Assembly: GCA_015222965.1 (NCBI GenBank)
Contig: JADFWF010000330.1
Location: 1-7,171, forward strand
Reading direction: 5' to 3'
Length of the DNA stretch: 7,171 nucleotides
Source: Pseudomonadota bacterium
Lineage (GTDB): Bacteria; Pseudomonadota; Gammaproteobacteria; SZUA-229
Part shown: positions 1 to 5,510 of the stretch, one piece after another
Layout of the letters: every line of letters begins with the position of its first letter
How positions within the stretch are numbered: position 1 is the first letter of the stretch
The notes under the pieces: generated by a model
What the model was told of the DNA's origin: nothing
Database searches by the model: none
Seen by the model: the letters and a program-made list of their open reading frames with translations, nothing else
Program-made: the position numbers and the translations under genes

Positions 1-902
1 GTGCCCTTGTACCAGGTTTCAAATATTTCGCGGCCATAGATACCTTTTATAAACAGGCCTTTAAAAACCACCTGGTTCCAGTCGATACCGGTACCATCAG
101 GCATGATCGCCAGCATCGCGATACCGCCGCCGTTGATCATCAGACTGAGCATGTCTTTAAATGCATGCGGCGAACCCGACATTTCCAGGCCGACATCAAA
201 ACCTTCAAAAATGCCCAACTCATGCATCAAGTCTCTACTGATAGGTCCATCATTCACATTCAACGGAATAGCTTTAGGCACGATCTTTTTAGCCAGGTCC
301 AGCCGATATTGATTAAGATCTGTGATTACGATATTACGTGCGCCACAATGCGATGCCACCATCGCTGCCATGATACCGATGGGACCCGCACCGGTAATCA
401 ATACATCTTCGCCAACCATGTTGAATGACAAAGCAGTATGAACGGCATTTCCAAAAGGATCAAAAACGGCTAAAAGATCTGTCGACATGGGCCGGCTGGG
501 TTTATATACGTTTTTTGCTGGAATGGATAAATACTCGGCAAATGCGCCTGTGCGATTAACACCCACACCGATCGTATTTGGACAGAGATGACGACGGCCC
601 GCCAGGCAGTTACGGCAGCGCTCACAGACGATGTGCCCTTCACCGGAAACGATATCGCCAATATCCAGCCCGGTAACATTCGACCCCATCTCGGCGATCT
701 CGCCGGCAAACTCATGACCGATAGTCATCGGTACCGGAATGGTTTTTTGCGCCCATTCATCCCAGTTGTAAATATGTATATCGGTTCCACAGATAGCTGT
801 CTTATGGATTTTGATCAGAACATCATTGTTCCCCACCTCCGGCACAGGTACTTCTTCCATCCATATGCCTTCCTTTGCCTGTTTCTTCACTAAAGCTTTC
901 AT
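1..902 (-). CDS. tdh: L-threonine 3-dehydrogenase, 3' end cut off by window edge
   Basis: This zinc- and NAD-dependent enzyme oxidises L-threonine to 2-amino-3-ketobutyrate, the first step of threonine breakdown to glycine, in the cytoplasm. About 300 residues are visible. The family is about 341 long, so roughly the last 40 lie beyond position 1. Catalytic zinc ligands are at Cys38 and His63-Glu64, in the motifs AICGTD and IGHEF. The structural zinc cysteines are at 93, 96, 99 and 107. The Rossmann motif GAGPIG is at 171-176, and the sequence ends in the conserved stretch [13 protein letters not shown]. Two adjacent in-frame ATGs exist, at 905 and 902. I chose 902 because MKAL matches the E. 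coli N-terminus. The weak ribosome site GAGTGG (911-916) suits either. It lies 29 bases after the small membrane gene and is probably cotranscribed with it and relA. The partner gene kbl may follow outside the window; that is inference. Confidence 0.95.
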   Translation of the reverse strand, partial: MKALVKKQAKEGIWMEEVPVPEVGNNDVLIKIHKTAICGTDIHIYNWDEWAQKTIPVPMTIGHEFAGEIAEMGSNVTGLDIGDIVSGEGHIVCERCRNCLAGRRHLCPNTIGVGVNRTGAFAEYLSIPAKNVYKPSRPMSTDLLAVFDPFGNAVHTALSFNMVGEDVLITGAGPIGIMAAMVASHCGARNIVITDLNQYRLDLAKKIVPKAIPLNVNDGPISRDLMHELGIFEGFDVGLEMSGSPHAFKDMLSLMINGGGIAMLAIMPDGTGIDWNQVVFKGLFIKGIYGREIFETWYKG

Positions 903-931
903 CATTTTATCCACTCAACTATGTACTAATC

Positions 932-1138
932 TTATACTCTCACAAAATAGGGCAATACCACTAATATGGCACCAACGATCAGCAGCATGGTGATATCTGA
1001 TATGAAATAAGGAAAAACAAATAACGCCAGGCCTGTTACAAACGGCACTATCTTCTTTTGTTTTTTTCCATAGATAAAAAAGCCGAGTCCGAGCGAACCA
1101 AACACCATGCCCCAGATAAGCATCGACTCAGACTCCAT
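932..1138 (-). CDS. small conserved inner-membrane protein, function unknown
   Basis: This 68-residue protein is almost entirely hydrophobic. Three apolar stretches are visible, at about residues 6-24, 30-46 and 49-66. A basic loop, KKQKK (25-29), probably faces the cytoplasm, and the short acidic N-terminus is MESES. There is no signal peptidase site and no catalytic motif. I believe similar small proteins occur in other gammaproteobacteria, sometimes labelled loosely as amino acid transport proteins, but nothing here supports a transport role. It is likely a real gene. A strong ribosome site (GGGAGG, just upstream of the ATG) sits in the 15 bases after the relA stop. The gene is sandwiched tightly between relA and tdh on the same strand, so cotranscription is likely. 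Function remains unassigned. Confidence 0.8.
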   Translation of the reverse strand: MESESMLIWGMVFGSLGLGFFIYGKKQKKIVPFVTGLALFVFPYFISDITMLLIVGAILVVLPYFVRV

Positions 1139-1153
1139 TTCACCCTCCCACCT

Positions 1154-3328
1154 CTAGGCGGTATCCCCGTTAGCGCCGCGTGAGACATCGATCACGTTTC
1201 GTAATTGTGAGATCTTATCCATAACCCTGGTCAATTGCTGCAGATCACGGATCTCTATGGTCACTGCCATGCGTGCCGTTTGTTCTTTTTTGTTTGACAT
1301 GGTGTTTACTGCAATGACATTTACCTTGTCATCCGACAGCGTGCTGGTAATGTCGCTCAACAGACCATGTCTGTCATTCGCATGGATTAAAATATTTACC
1401 GGATAACTCTGCGTTTTGGTATCGCCCCATTCGACTTCGATCAAACGTGCCTGTTCTTTTTCTTTCAGGTACAGGATATTATTACAGTCAGTGCGATGAA
1501 CGCTCACACCTCTGTCTTTTGTGATAAAACCAACGATGTCGTCGTGCGGAACAGGCATGCAGCAATTGGCGATACTGGTTAACAGGTTGCCTACGCCTAA
1601 AACATTTACATCGCTGCCAGCGCTCTTTGCAGTCTTATGCCTGGGTTTCGCCTGCAGCGGGATGTTTTTATTCTCATCATGATTTTCATCTAATACATGC
1701 AACATCGCTGACATCTGCGCGACACTTATATCACCTCGGCCCAGATGAATATAAAAGTCATCTGCTGTCTCAAGCTTGAAATGTTTTACAACTTTCGACA
1801 GATCCGGTTTGATACCATGGCGCTTAAACTCACGTTCACACAGTGCTTTACCTTCGATGTAGTTCTTGTCTTTATCCTGTTTTCGAAACCAGCCGCGGAT
1901 GCGATTTCTGGCGCGCGAGGTTTTGATAAAACCTAGATGTGAGATCATCCAGTCACGTCTTGGTGACGCTTCTTTTGTAGTCAGTACTTCGACACGTTCG
2001 CCGTTTTTTAATTGATAAGTTAACTGGACGATACGCCCATTCACTTTTGCACCGCGACAACGGTGGCCGATCTCTGTATGTACCGCGTAGGCAAAATCAA
2101 GCGGCGTACCGCCTTCCGGCAGATCGATAACCCGACCTTCCGGGGTTAATACATAAACACGATCATGGAACATCTCCGAGCGAAAACTTTCCATCAGTTC
2201 TTCGTCGTTGTTCTGTGTGGTATCAAGTAATTTTCTCAATGACTCGATGCCTAGCTGCAGGTTACTTTTACTGCCACCGGTTTCCTTGTATCGCCAGTGA
2301 GCAGCCACACCGAACTCGGCAAACTCATGCATCTGTTCGGTGCGTATCTGAATTTCAACCGGCTTACCGCGTGGTCCATAAACGGCGGTGTGCAATGACT
2401 GGTAACCATTCTCTTTTGGATTGGCAATATAGTCATCAAACTCTTTGTTGATGTGCCGCCACTGTGCATGCACCAGGCCCAGAACAACGTAACATTCTGC
2501 GATATTATCAACCACCACCCGGACCGCACGCACATCGAACAACTCATTAAAACTGCGACGTTTGTCTGTCATTTTTTTCCAGATACTATAGATATGTTTA
2601 GGACGACCATAGATCTTGGCAGAAATGCCCTCCCTGGCTGTTATCTGTTCAATCTTGTCGACGACCTCGACGATAAACTGCTCACGTTCTTCGATCTTTC
2701 CGTCCAGATCTTTTGCGATGCGTTTATAAGTTTCGGGTTCAAGATAGCGAAAGGCCAGATCTTCCAGCTCCCATTTCAATTGCCCGATACCCAGACGATT
2801 GGCTATCGGCGCAAAGATATCCAGGCTCTCCCGGGCGATTTCCTGCTGCTCATTCTCCTGCGCCAGGCTCAGTTGCCTTAAACGTTGGACACGAAAAGCC
2901 AGTTTGATCAACACTGCACGTATGTCGTCCACCATGGACAACAGCATGCGACGTAAACGTTCAACCTGTTCTGGTGATGACTCATCACGTTCACCATGAA
3001 ACTCATGCAACTGGATGACACTGTTCACCAGCCGCACGATATCGCTGCCGAAGATACGTTCGATCTCTTCGCTATCAGTTTTTTTCATCAAACGAGTGCT
3101 GCTTAACAGGGCAACGATAAGCGTGGTTTCATCTGAACCCAGTTCGCTTAACAGTAAGGCGACATCCAGGCTGTTTGGCAGTGAACCTTCGGTTGGCAGC
3201 TGCCAGACCATGCCACAGGCATGACGTAGCAAACTGTCTTCTTCCACGTCAAAACCCACCAGTTGATGCAGATATTGATCAATAGTGAAGTCTTTGGTTA
3301 TCTGATTGAAGTCACGCGTTTTTTTCAT
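1154..3328 (-). CDS. relA: RelA-type (p)ppGpp synthetase (GTP pyrophosphokinase)
   Basis: RelA transfers pyrophosphate from ATP to GTP or GDP when uncharged tRNA enters stalled ribosomes, starting the stringent response. The protein has 724 residues, close to the usual 740. The N-terminal region (about 40-170) aligns with the hydrolase domain but lacks the catalytic His-Asp pair: LLSSTRL (74-80) stands where active enzymes have a HD motif. The synthetase domain (about 235-345) has YGRPKH (240-245), FDVRAVR, EFDD (296-299) and NGYQS. The acidic ExDD signature marks monofunctional RelA rather than bifunctional SpoT/Rel (RxKD). A TGS domain lies at about 390-451, a helical region follows, a Cys-Cys zinc-type domain is near 589-590, and a C-terminal ACT domain covers about 643-718. 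The ATG at 3328 is the first possible start after an in-frame stop. It has no Shine-Dalgarno sequence. It heads a probable operon with the 68-residue protein and tdh. Confidence 0.95.
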   Translation of the reverse strand: MKKTRDFNQITKDFTIDQYLHQLVGFDVEEDSLLRHACGMVWQLPTEGSLPNSLDVALLLSELGSDETTLIVALLSSTRLMKKTDSEEIERIFGSDIVRLVNSVIQLHEFHGERDESSPEQVERLRRMLLSMVDDIRAVLIKLAFRVQRLRQLSLAQENEQQEIARESLDIFAPIANRLGIGQLKWELEDLAFRYLEPETYKRIAKDLDGKIEEREQFIVEVVDKIEQITAREGISAKIYGRPKHIYSIWKKMTDKRRSFNELFDVRAVRVVVDNIAECYVVLGLVHAQWRHINKEFDDYIANPKENGYQSLHTAVYGPRGKPVEIQIRTEQMHEFAEFGVAAHWRYKETGGSKSNLQLGIESLRKLLDTTQNNDEELMESFRSEMFHDRVYVLTPEGRVIDLPEGGTPLDFAYAVHTEIGHRCRGAKVNGRIVQLTYQLKNGERVEVLTTKEASPRRDWMISHLGFIKTSRARNRIRGWFRKQDKDKNYIEGKALCEREFKRHGIKPDLSKVVKHFKLETADDFYIHLGRGDISVAQMSAMLHVLDENHDENKNIPLQAKPRHKTAKSAGSDVNVLGVGNLLTSIANCCMPVPHDDIVGFITKDRGVSVHRTDCNNILYLKEKEQARLIEVEWGDTKTQSYPVNILIHANDRHGLLSDITSTLSDDKVNVIAVNTMSNKKEQTARMAVTIEIRDLQQLTRVMDKISQLRNVIDVSRGANGDTA

Positions 3329-3521
3329 ATCAGGAGGAAGTTTACTGGTGAATAGTTAGTTCTTCGAACAGGGAGTTTAGTTCAATTGATGGCTGGTTGC
3401 GTTAGATTAATACGCATGAGAAATGACCGAGTTTGGCCATGAGCGGCCGTTCGAAAATAACAAAGTCAAAAACATTTCACCGCAGAGGCGCTGAGACGCA
3501 GAGGAAATCTTGTAAGGTTTT

Positions 3522-3541
3522 GTAGAGTGGGCACTGCCCAC
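3522..3541 (+). repeat. REP-like palindrome, left copy
   Basis: A GTAG head is followed by GTGGGCA-C-TGCCCAC (3527-3541), a perfect 7-bp stem on a single central base. It mirrors the copy at 3571-3591, which points the other way. Such GTAG-headed palindromes are typical of REP elements mobilised in trans by REP-associated tyrosine transposases. No such transposase is in this window. Confidence 0.6.
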
Positions 3542-3570
3542 CGGTGTGGTACATCAATTGGCTGTAGTCT

Positions 3571-3591
3571 GTCGGGCAATGCCCGACCTAC
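3571..3591 (-). repeat. REP-like palindrome, right copy, inverted
   Basis: GTCGGGCA-A-TGCCCGAC (3571-3587) is a perfect 8-bp stem around one base. On the minus strand it is headed by GTAG (3588-3591). The stem differs in sequence from the left copy (GTCGGGCA versus GTGGGCA) but has the same layout. Confidence 0.6.
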
Positions 3592-3737
3592 GCTGTAGCA
3601 AACATAGAATGGCTTTTCTCTGCGCCTCTGCGGTGAATATTTTTAAAGTTTTTAAGGTCAGCTAAGGCTCAAAAACTGTCTCTCATACCAGATAGGATAA
3701 CCATATGAAGCACAGGCTAACGACTTAAAAATAACAC

Positions 3738-4151
3738 CTATTCTTCCTGACAGTCAGGACATTTTCCGTATAAGGTCAGGCTATGGTCAGTTACTTCATA
3801 ACCTTTAGCTGCTGCGACCTCTCGTTGACGGTTCTCGATCATCTCATCATAGAACTCTTCGACTTTGCCACAGGATACACAGACGATATGGTCATGGTGA
3901 CCTTTTTCACTTAACTCAAAGACCGCCTGGCCACTTTCAAAGTGGTGACGTTCAACCAGGCCGGCTGCTTCGAACTGGGTTAGCACACGATAAACGGTTG
4001 CCAGCCCGATCTCTTCGCCATCATCCAGTAATGCACGATAGATATTCTCAGCGCTCTGATGGCGAACATTGGAAGCTTCAAGCAGCTCCAGAATTTTCAT
4101 GCGCGGAAGTGTTACTTTAAGTCCGGCTTTTTTTAAATCACTCGATTCCAT
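3738..4151 (-). CDS. fur: ferric uptake regulator Fur
   Basis: Fur is a cytoplasmic, iron-sensing DNA-binding dimer. With Fe(II) bound it represses iron-acquisition genes. The 137-residue length is typical. The N-terminal winged helix includes LKKAGLKVTLPR (6-17) and the recognition helix region EEIGLATVYRVL (46-57). The metal-binding hinge carries HHDH (85-88). Two CxxC pairs, Cys91/Cys94 and Cys131/Cys134, would hold structural zinc. Sequence and length support Fur over Zur or PerR, particularly the close match to E. coli Fur through LATVYRVL and the SLTLYGKC tail. The ATG at 4151 gives the expected N-terminus although its ribosome site is weak. The gene diverges from bamE across about 109 bases that contain two Fur-box-like sites, so autoregulation is plausible. 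Confidence 0.96.
   Translation of the reverse strand: MESSDLKKAGLKVTLPRMKILELLEASNVRHQSAENIYRALLDDGEEIGLATVYRVLTQFEAAGLVERHHFESGQAVFELSEKGHHDHIVCVSCGKVEEFYDEMIENRQREVAAAKGYEVTDHSLTLYGKCPDCQEE
3745..3759 (-). terminator. possible weak terminator hairpin at the 3' end of fur
   Basis: The minus strand reads TCCTGAC-T-GTCAGGA, a short symmetric stem inside the last codons of fur. A T-rich stretch (TTATTTTT) follows only about a dozen bases later, after the stop codon. That spacing is too long for a textbook intrinsic terminator, so this is tentative. Confidence 0.25.
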
Positions 4152-4156
4152 AAATT

Positions 4157-4175
4157 TCTACTGATTATCGTTGTC
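4157..4175 (-). promoter_or_regulatory. candidate Fur box proximal to fur
   Basis: On the minus strand GACAACGATAATCAGTAGA matches 14 of 19 positions of the Fur consensus GATAATGATAATCATTATC, counted by eye. It lies 5-23 bases upstream of the fur start codon, where bound Fur could block transcription of its own gene. I could not define a matching -10/-35 pair. Confidence 0.5.
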
Positions 4176-4202
4176 ATATACGGTAGTATTTCGCCCCTTC
4201 GA

Positions 4203-4232
4203 AGGACAACACCATTTAAACACGTTTATGAT
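4203..4232 (+). promoter_or_regulatory. candidate sigma-70 promoter of bamE
   Basis: The -35-like AGGACA (4203-4208, 4 of 6) and the -10-like TATGAT (4227-4232, 5 of 6) are 18 bases apart. This predicts a start near 4239 and a leader of about 22 bases before the ATG at 4261. It is a visual match only. Confidence 0.35.
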
Positions 4233-4248
4233 ACTGAGAACCACTCTC
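4230..4248 (+). promoter_or_regulatory. candidate Fur box proximal to bamE
   Basis: GATACTGAGAACCACTCTC matches 14 of 19 positions of the Fur consensus, and its core TGAGA-n5-TCTCA is a clean inverted repeat typical of Fur sites. It overlaps the predicted bamE -10 and start point. It lies about 80-100 bases upstream of fur, so it could act on either gene. Confidence 0.5.
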
Positions 4249-4260
4249 ATCTGGCATGCC

Positions 4261-4596
4261 ATGGCAAAATTTAAGCAGCAAATATTCATTATTTGCTGCA
4301 TTACGGCTCTTAGCGCCTGTACTGACTGGCTGCCGGAGGCACATAAACTGGATCTACAGCAGGGAAACACGGTCAAACTCGAGCAGTTAGAAGGTATTTC
4401 TATCGGCATGACCAAATCTGAAGTAAGGAAGATCATGGGTTCACCGATGTTATCCGACCCATTCCATAACCAGCGCTGGGATTACATCTATCGCTTTATT
4501 CCAAACAAGGGGTTTGAGAGGAAGTCTTTGCTGACCCTGTATTTTGAAGATGATGTACTTTCCAGGATTGATGACTCTGAATACGTTGAGCCGTAG
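4261..4596 (+). CDS. bamE: outer-membrane assembly lipoprotein BamE (SmpA/OmlA)
   Basis: BamE is a small lipoprotein anchored in the inner leaflet of the outer membrane. It stabilises the BamA-BamD contact in the beta-barrel assembly complex. From the ATG at 4261 the product has 111 residues, against 113 in E. coli. It has a basic N-terminus (MAKFK), a hydrophobic stretch (about 8-19), and a lipobox LSAC with the lipidated cysteine at residue 20. Threonine at +2 allows export to the outer membrane. The mature part has the family signatures GISIGMTKSEV (45-55) and GSPMLSDPF (60-68) followed by a W-Y-Y stretch. An in-frame ATG at 4228 would add 11 residues. I prefer 4261 because it gives a standard signal peptide and leaves the Fur-box site non-coding, but neither start has a clear ribosome site. 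Divergence from fur matches Pseudomonas. Confidence 0.93.
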   Translation: MAKFKQQIFIICCITALSACTDWLPEAHKLDLQQGNTVKLEQLEGISIGMTKSEVRKIMGSPMLSDPFHNQRWDYIYRFIPNKGFERKSLLTLYFEDDVLSRIDDSEYVEP

Positions 4597-4609
4597 GGCT
4601 CAACGTATT
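4580..4609 (+). terminator. 13-bp hairpin at the end of bamE
   Basis: The perfect arms AATACGTTGAGCC and GGCTCAACGTATT flank a GTAG loop that contains the bamE stop codon TAG (4594-4596). No T tract follows on either strand, so it is not a classic intrinsic terminator. It may instead protect the 3' end or help separate the convergent bamE and rnfH transcripts. Confidence 0.5.
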
Positions 4610-4689
4610 AATGAATAGTGAATAATTAAAAACACTAACAAAAACCTGTGTATTGACGTTCCAGCCTGTTTTAAAATTCATTATTCATT
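4610..4689. repeat. imperfect inverted repeat with heptad arms
   Basis: AATGAATAGTGAAT (4610-4623) is the reverse complement, at 13 of 14 positions, of two units of the heptad array (4676-4689). A 52-base spacer with A-rich and T-rich ends separates them. The region could fold as a long stem or mark a small palindromic insertion. Confidence 0.5.
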
Positions 4690-4717
4690 ATTCATTATTC
4701 ATTATTCATTATTCATT
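4676..4717. repeat. six perfect tandem copies of a heptanucleotide, ATTCATT
   Basis: Six identical 7-base units run without interruption. The rnfH stop codon (TGA on the minus strand, 4713-4715) falls in the unit nearest the gene. Changes in copy number would therefore lengthen the 3' untranslated region without changing the protein. Confidence 0.9.
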
Positions 4718-5027
4718 GCGATGAAGCGCCTTTCTTCATCGCTTTGCCCTCAGCCGCCCGTTTCCGCCTGACTTCTTTAGGATCAGCGATCAAAGGCCGA
4801 TAGATCTCAACACGATCACCGTCAGATAATACCGTGGTCATCACGGCAGCTTTGCCAAAGATACCAACTTTGGCATCTTCCAGTTCAAGATCAGGAAAAT
4901 CCATCATGATGCCCGACTGTACGATGGCCGCACCGATGGTGGTACCGGCATCGACATTCACCGCACGGATGATCTGTTTTTCAGGCATGGCATAGGCCAC
5001 TTCAACATTTATACTTTCAATAACCAT
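4713..5027 (-). CDS. rnfH: RnfH-family ubiquitin-like protein (UPF0125)
   Basis: This is a 104-residue protein of the RnfH/YfjF (RatB) family, which has a beta-grasp, ubiquitin-like fold. Its biochemical role is unsettled. The name comes from proximity to rnf electron-transport genes in some bacteria, and ratB from its pairing with ratA. Diagnostic motifs are VEVAYAMPEKQ (8-18), KVGIFGK (53-59) and DGDRVEIYRPLIADPKE (69-85), the last being nearly invariant. The tail is basic (RRKRAAEGKAMKK). The ATG at 5027 is preceded by a good ribosome site (AGGGGG, starting in the ratA stop), and ratA ends 12 bases upstream, so the two are translated from one transcript. The family is about 95-105 long, so the gene is complete. 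Confidence 0.92.
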   Translation of the reverse strand: MVIESINVEVAYAMPEKQIIRAVNVDAGTTIGAAIVQSGIMMDFPDLELEDAKVGIFGKAAVMTTVLSDGDRVEIYRPLIADPKEVRRKRAAEGKAMKKGASSQ

Positions 5028-5039
5028 AATACTGGCCCC

Positions 5040-5483
5040 CTAACCGCGCTCACCATACACTTCGACTGCACGTTTGCAAAACGAATCGACCAGAGAATTG
5101 GCGATCTGGGTAAAGATTGGCTTAGCGGCTATCGACATCATGGCGTTATCAAATTCAAAATCCAGTTCCAGATTCACTTTACAGGCATTATCTGTTTTCA
5201 GTCTATCAAACTGCCAGTAACCTGATAACTTTTTGAACGGGCCATCGACCAGCTGCAGATCTATTCGAAAATCTTTATGCAGACGATTATGGGTAGTAAA
5301 GGTTTTATTTAATACACCTTTTGCGATCTCTACCGATGCGACCATCTCGGTTGCTGATTCACTTTTTACTTCCGATGACCGGCACCAGGGCAAAAATGAG
5401 GCATAACCGCCTACATCATTGACCAGCTGATACATTTCAGCAGGCGAATAATGCACCAGTGCGCTGCGTTTAATATGTGACAT
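5040..5483 (-). CDS. ratA: RatA, START-like (COQ10/polyketide cyclase family) protein
   Basis: This 147-residue cytoplasmic protein has the helix-grip START/COQ10 fold. E. coli RatA (158 residues) has been reported to bind 50S subunits and block 70S formation. The related mitochondrial COQ10 binds ubiquinone, so a role in quinone metabolism is also discussed for the family. Family signatures seen are an N-terminal SALVHYSPAEMYQLVNDV (about 7-24) and FLPWC (30-34). A late DGPFKKLSGYW strand and a C-terminal amphipathic helix ending in SFCKRAVEVYG are also present. Gene order ratA-rnfH, converging on bamE, matches E. coli. The start ATG at 5483 matches the family N-terminus but has no evident ribosome site. 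The transporter gene ends 27 bases upstream. I do not read ratA-rnfH as a genuine toxin-antitoxin pair. Confidence 0.92.
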   Translation of the reverse strand: MSHIKRSALVHYSPAEMYQLVNDVGGYASFLPWCRSSEVKSESATEMVASVEIAKGVLNKTFTTHNRLHKDFRIDLQLVDGPFKKLSGYWQFDRLKTDNACKVNLELDFEFDNAMMSIAAKPIFTQIANSLVDSFCKRAVEVYGERG

Positions 5484-5510
5484 AAATAACTGTTTTCAAA
5501 ACATTTCTAA

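Larger units (their letters stand above)
3476..3637. repeat. composite inverted-repeat element enclosing two REP-like palindromes
   Basis: Perfect 16-base outer arms, TTCACCGCAGAGGCGC at 3476-3491 and its reverse complement at 3622-3637, enclose 130 bases. The left arm continues with a degenerate GCAGAG repeat to about 3503. Inside are two opposed palindromes, each introduced by GTAG pointing outward. No reading frame for a transposase exists inside, so if mobile it would be a non-autonomous MITE/BIME-like unit. From memory, GCAGAG-rich arms and GTAG-headed palindromes like these recur in many bacterial genomes; that is not verified here. Confidence 0.7.
3329..3737. other. 409-base intergenic region between fur and relA
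   Basis: No credible gene is present on either strand. It must hold the 5' leader, and probably the promoter, of relA, but I see no convincing -35/-10 pair. The middle (3476-3637) is a composite inverted repeat described separately. The part next to fur (3638-3737) shows no structure I can interpret. Confidence 0.7.

Noticed and set aside
2453..2881. 142-residue open frame on the plus strand
   Set aside because: It lies wholly inside relA on the opposite strand, has no family resemblance that I can see, and is best explained as a shadow of the relA codons.
1154..3328. Bifunctional SpoT/Rel instead of RelA
   Set aside because: The catalytic His-Asp pair of the hydrolase domain is missing and the synthetase carries EFDD, both marks of the RelA branch.
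3331..3358. Perfect AGGAGG followed by GTG on the plus strand
   Set aside because: The GTG opens a frame of only three codons before a stop. No gene follows, so it is read as the complement of the relA leader.
4228..4260. Upstream ATG as the bamE start
   Set aside because: It would add 11 residues before a normal lipoprotein signal and run through the Fur-box-like site. It remains possible, since neither start has a clear ribosome site.
4158..4436. 92-residue minus-strand open frame overlapping bamE
   Set aside because: It is a shadow of bamE and the intergenic region. BamE has a clear lipobox and family motifs on the plus strand.
4676..4717. CRISPR-like repeat array
   Set aside because: The units are 7 bases and contiguous with no spacers, so this is a simple tandem repeat.
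4713..5483. ratA-rnfH as a toxin-antitoxin module
   Set aside because: Both are conserved housekeeping-type families in their standard chromosomal place. The sequence gives no sign of a labile antitoxin or of mobility.
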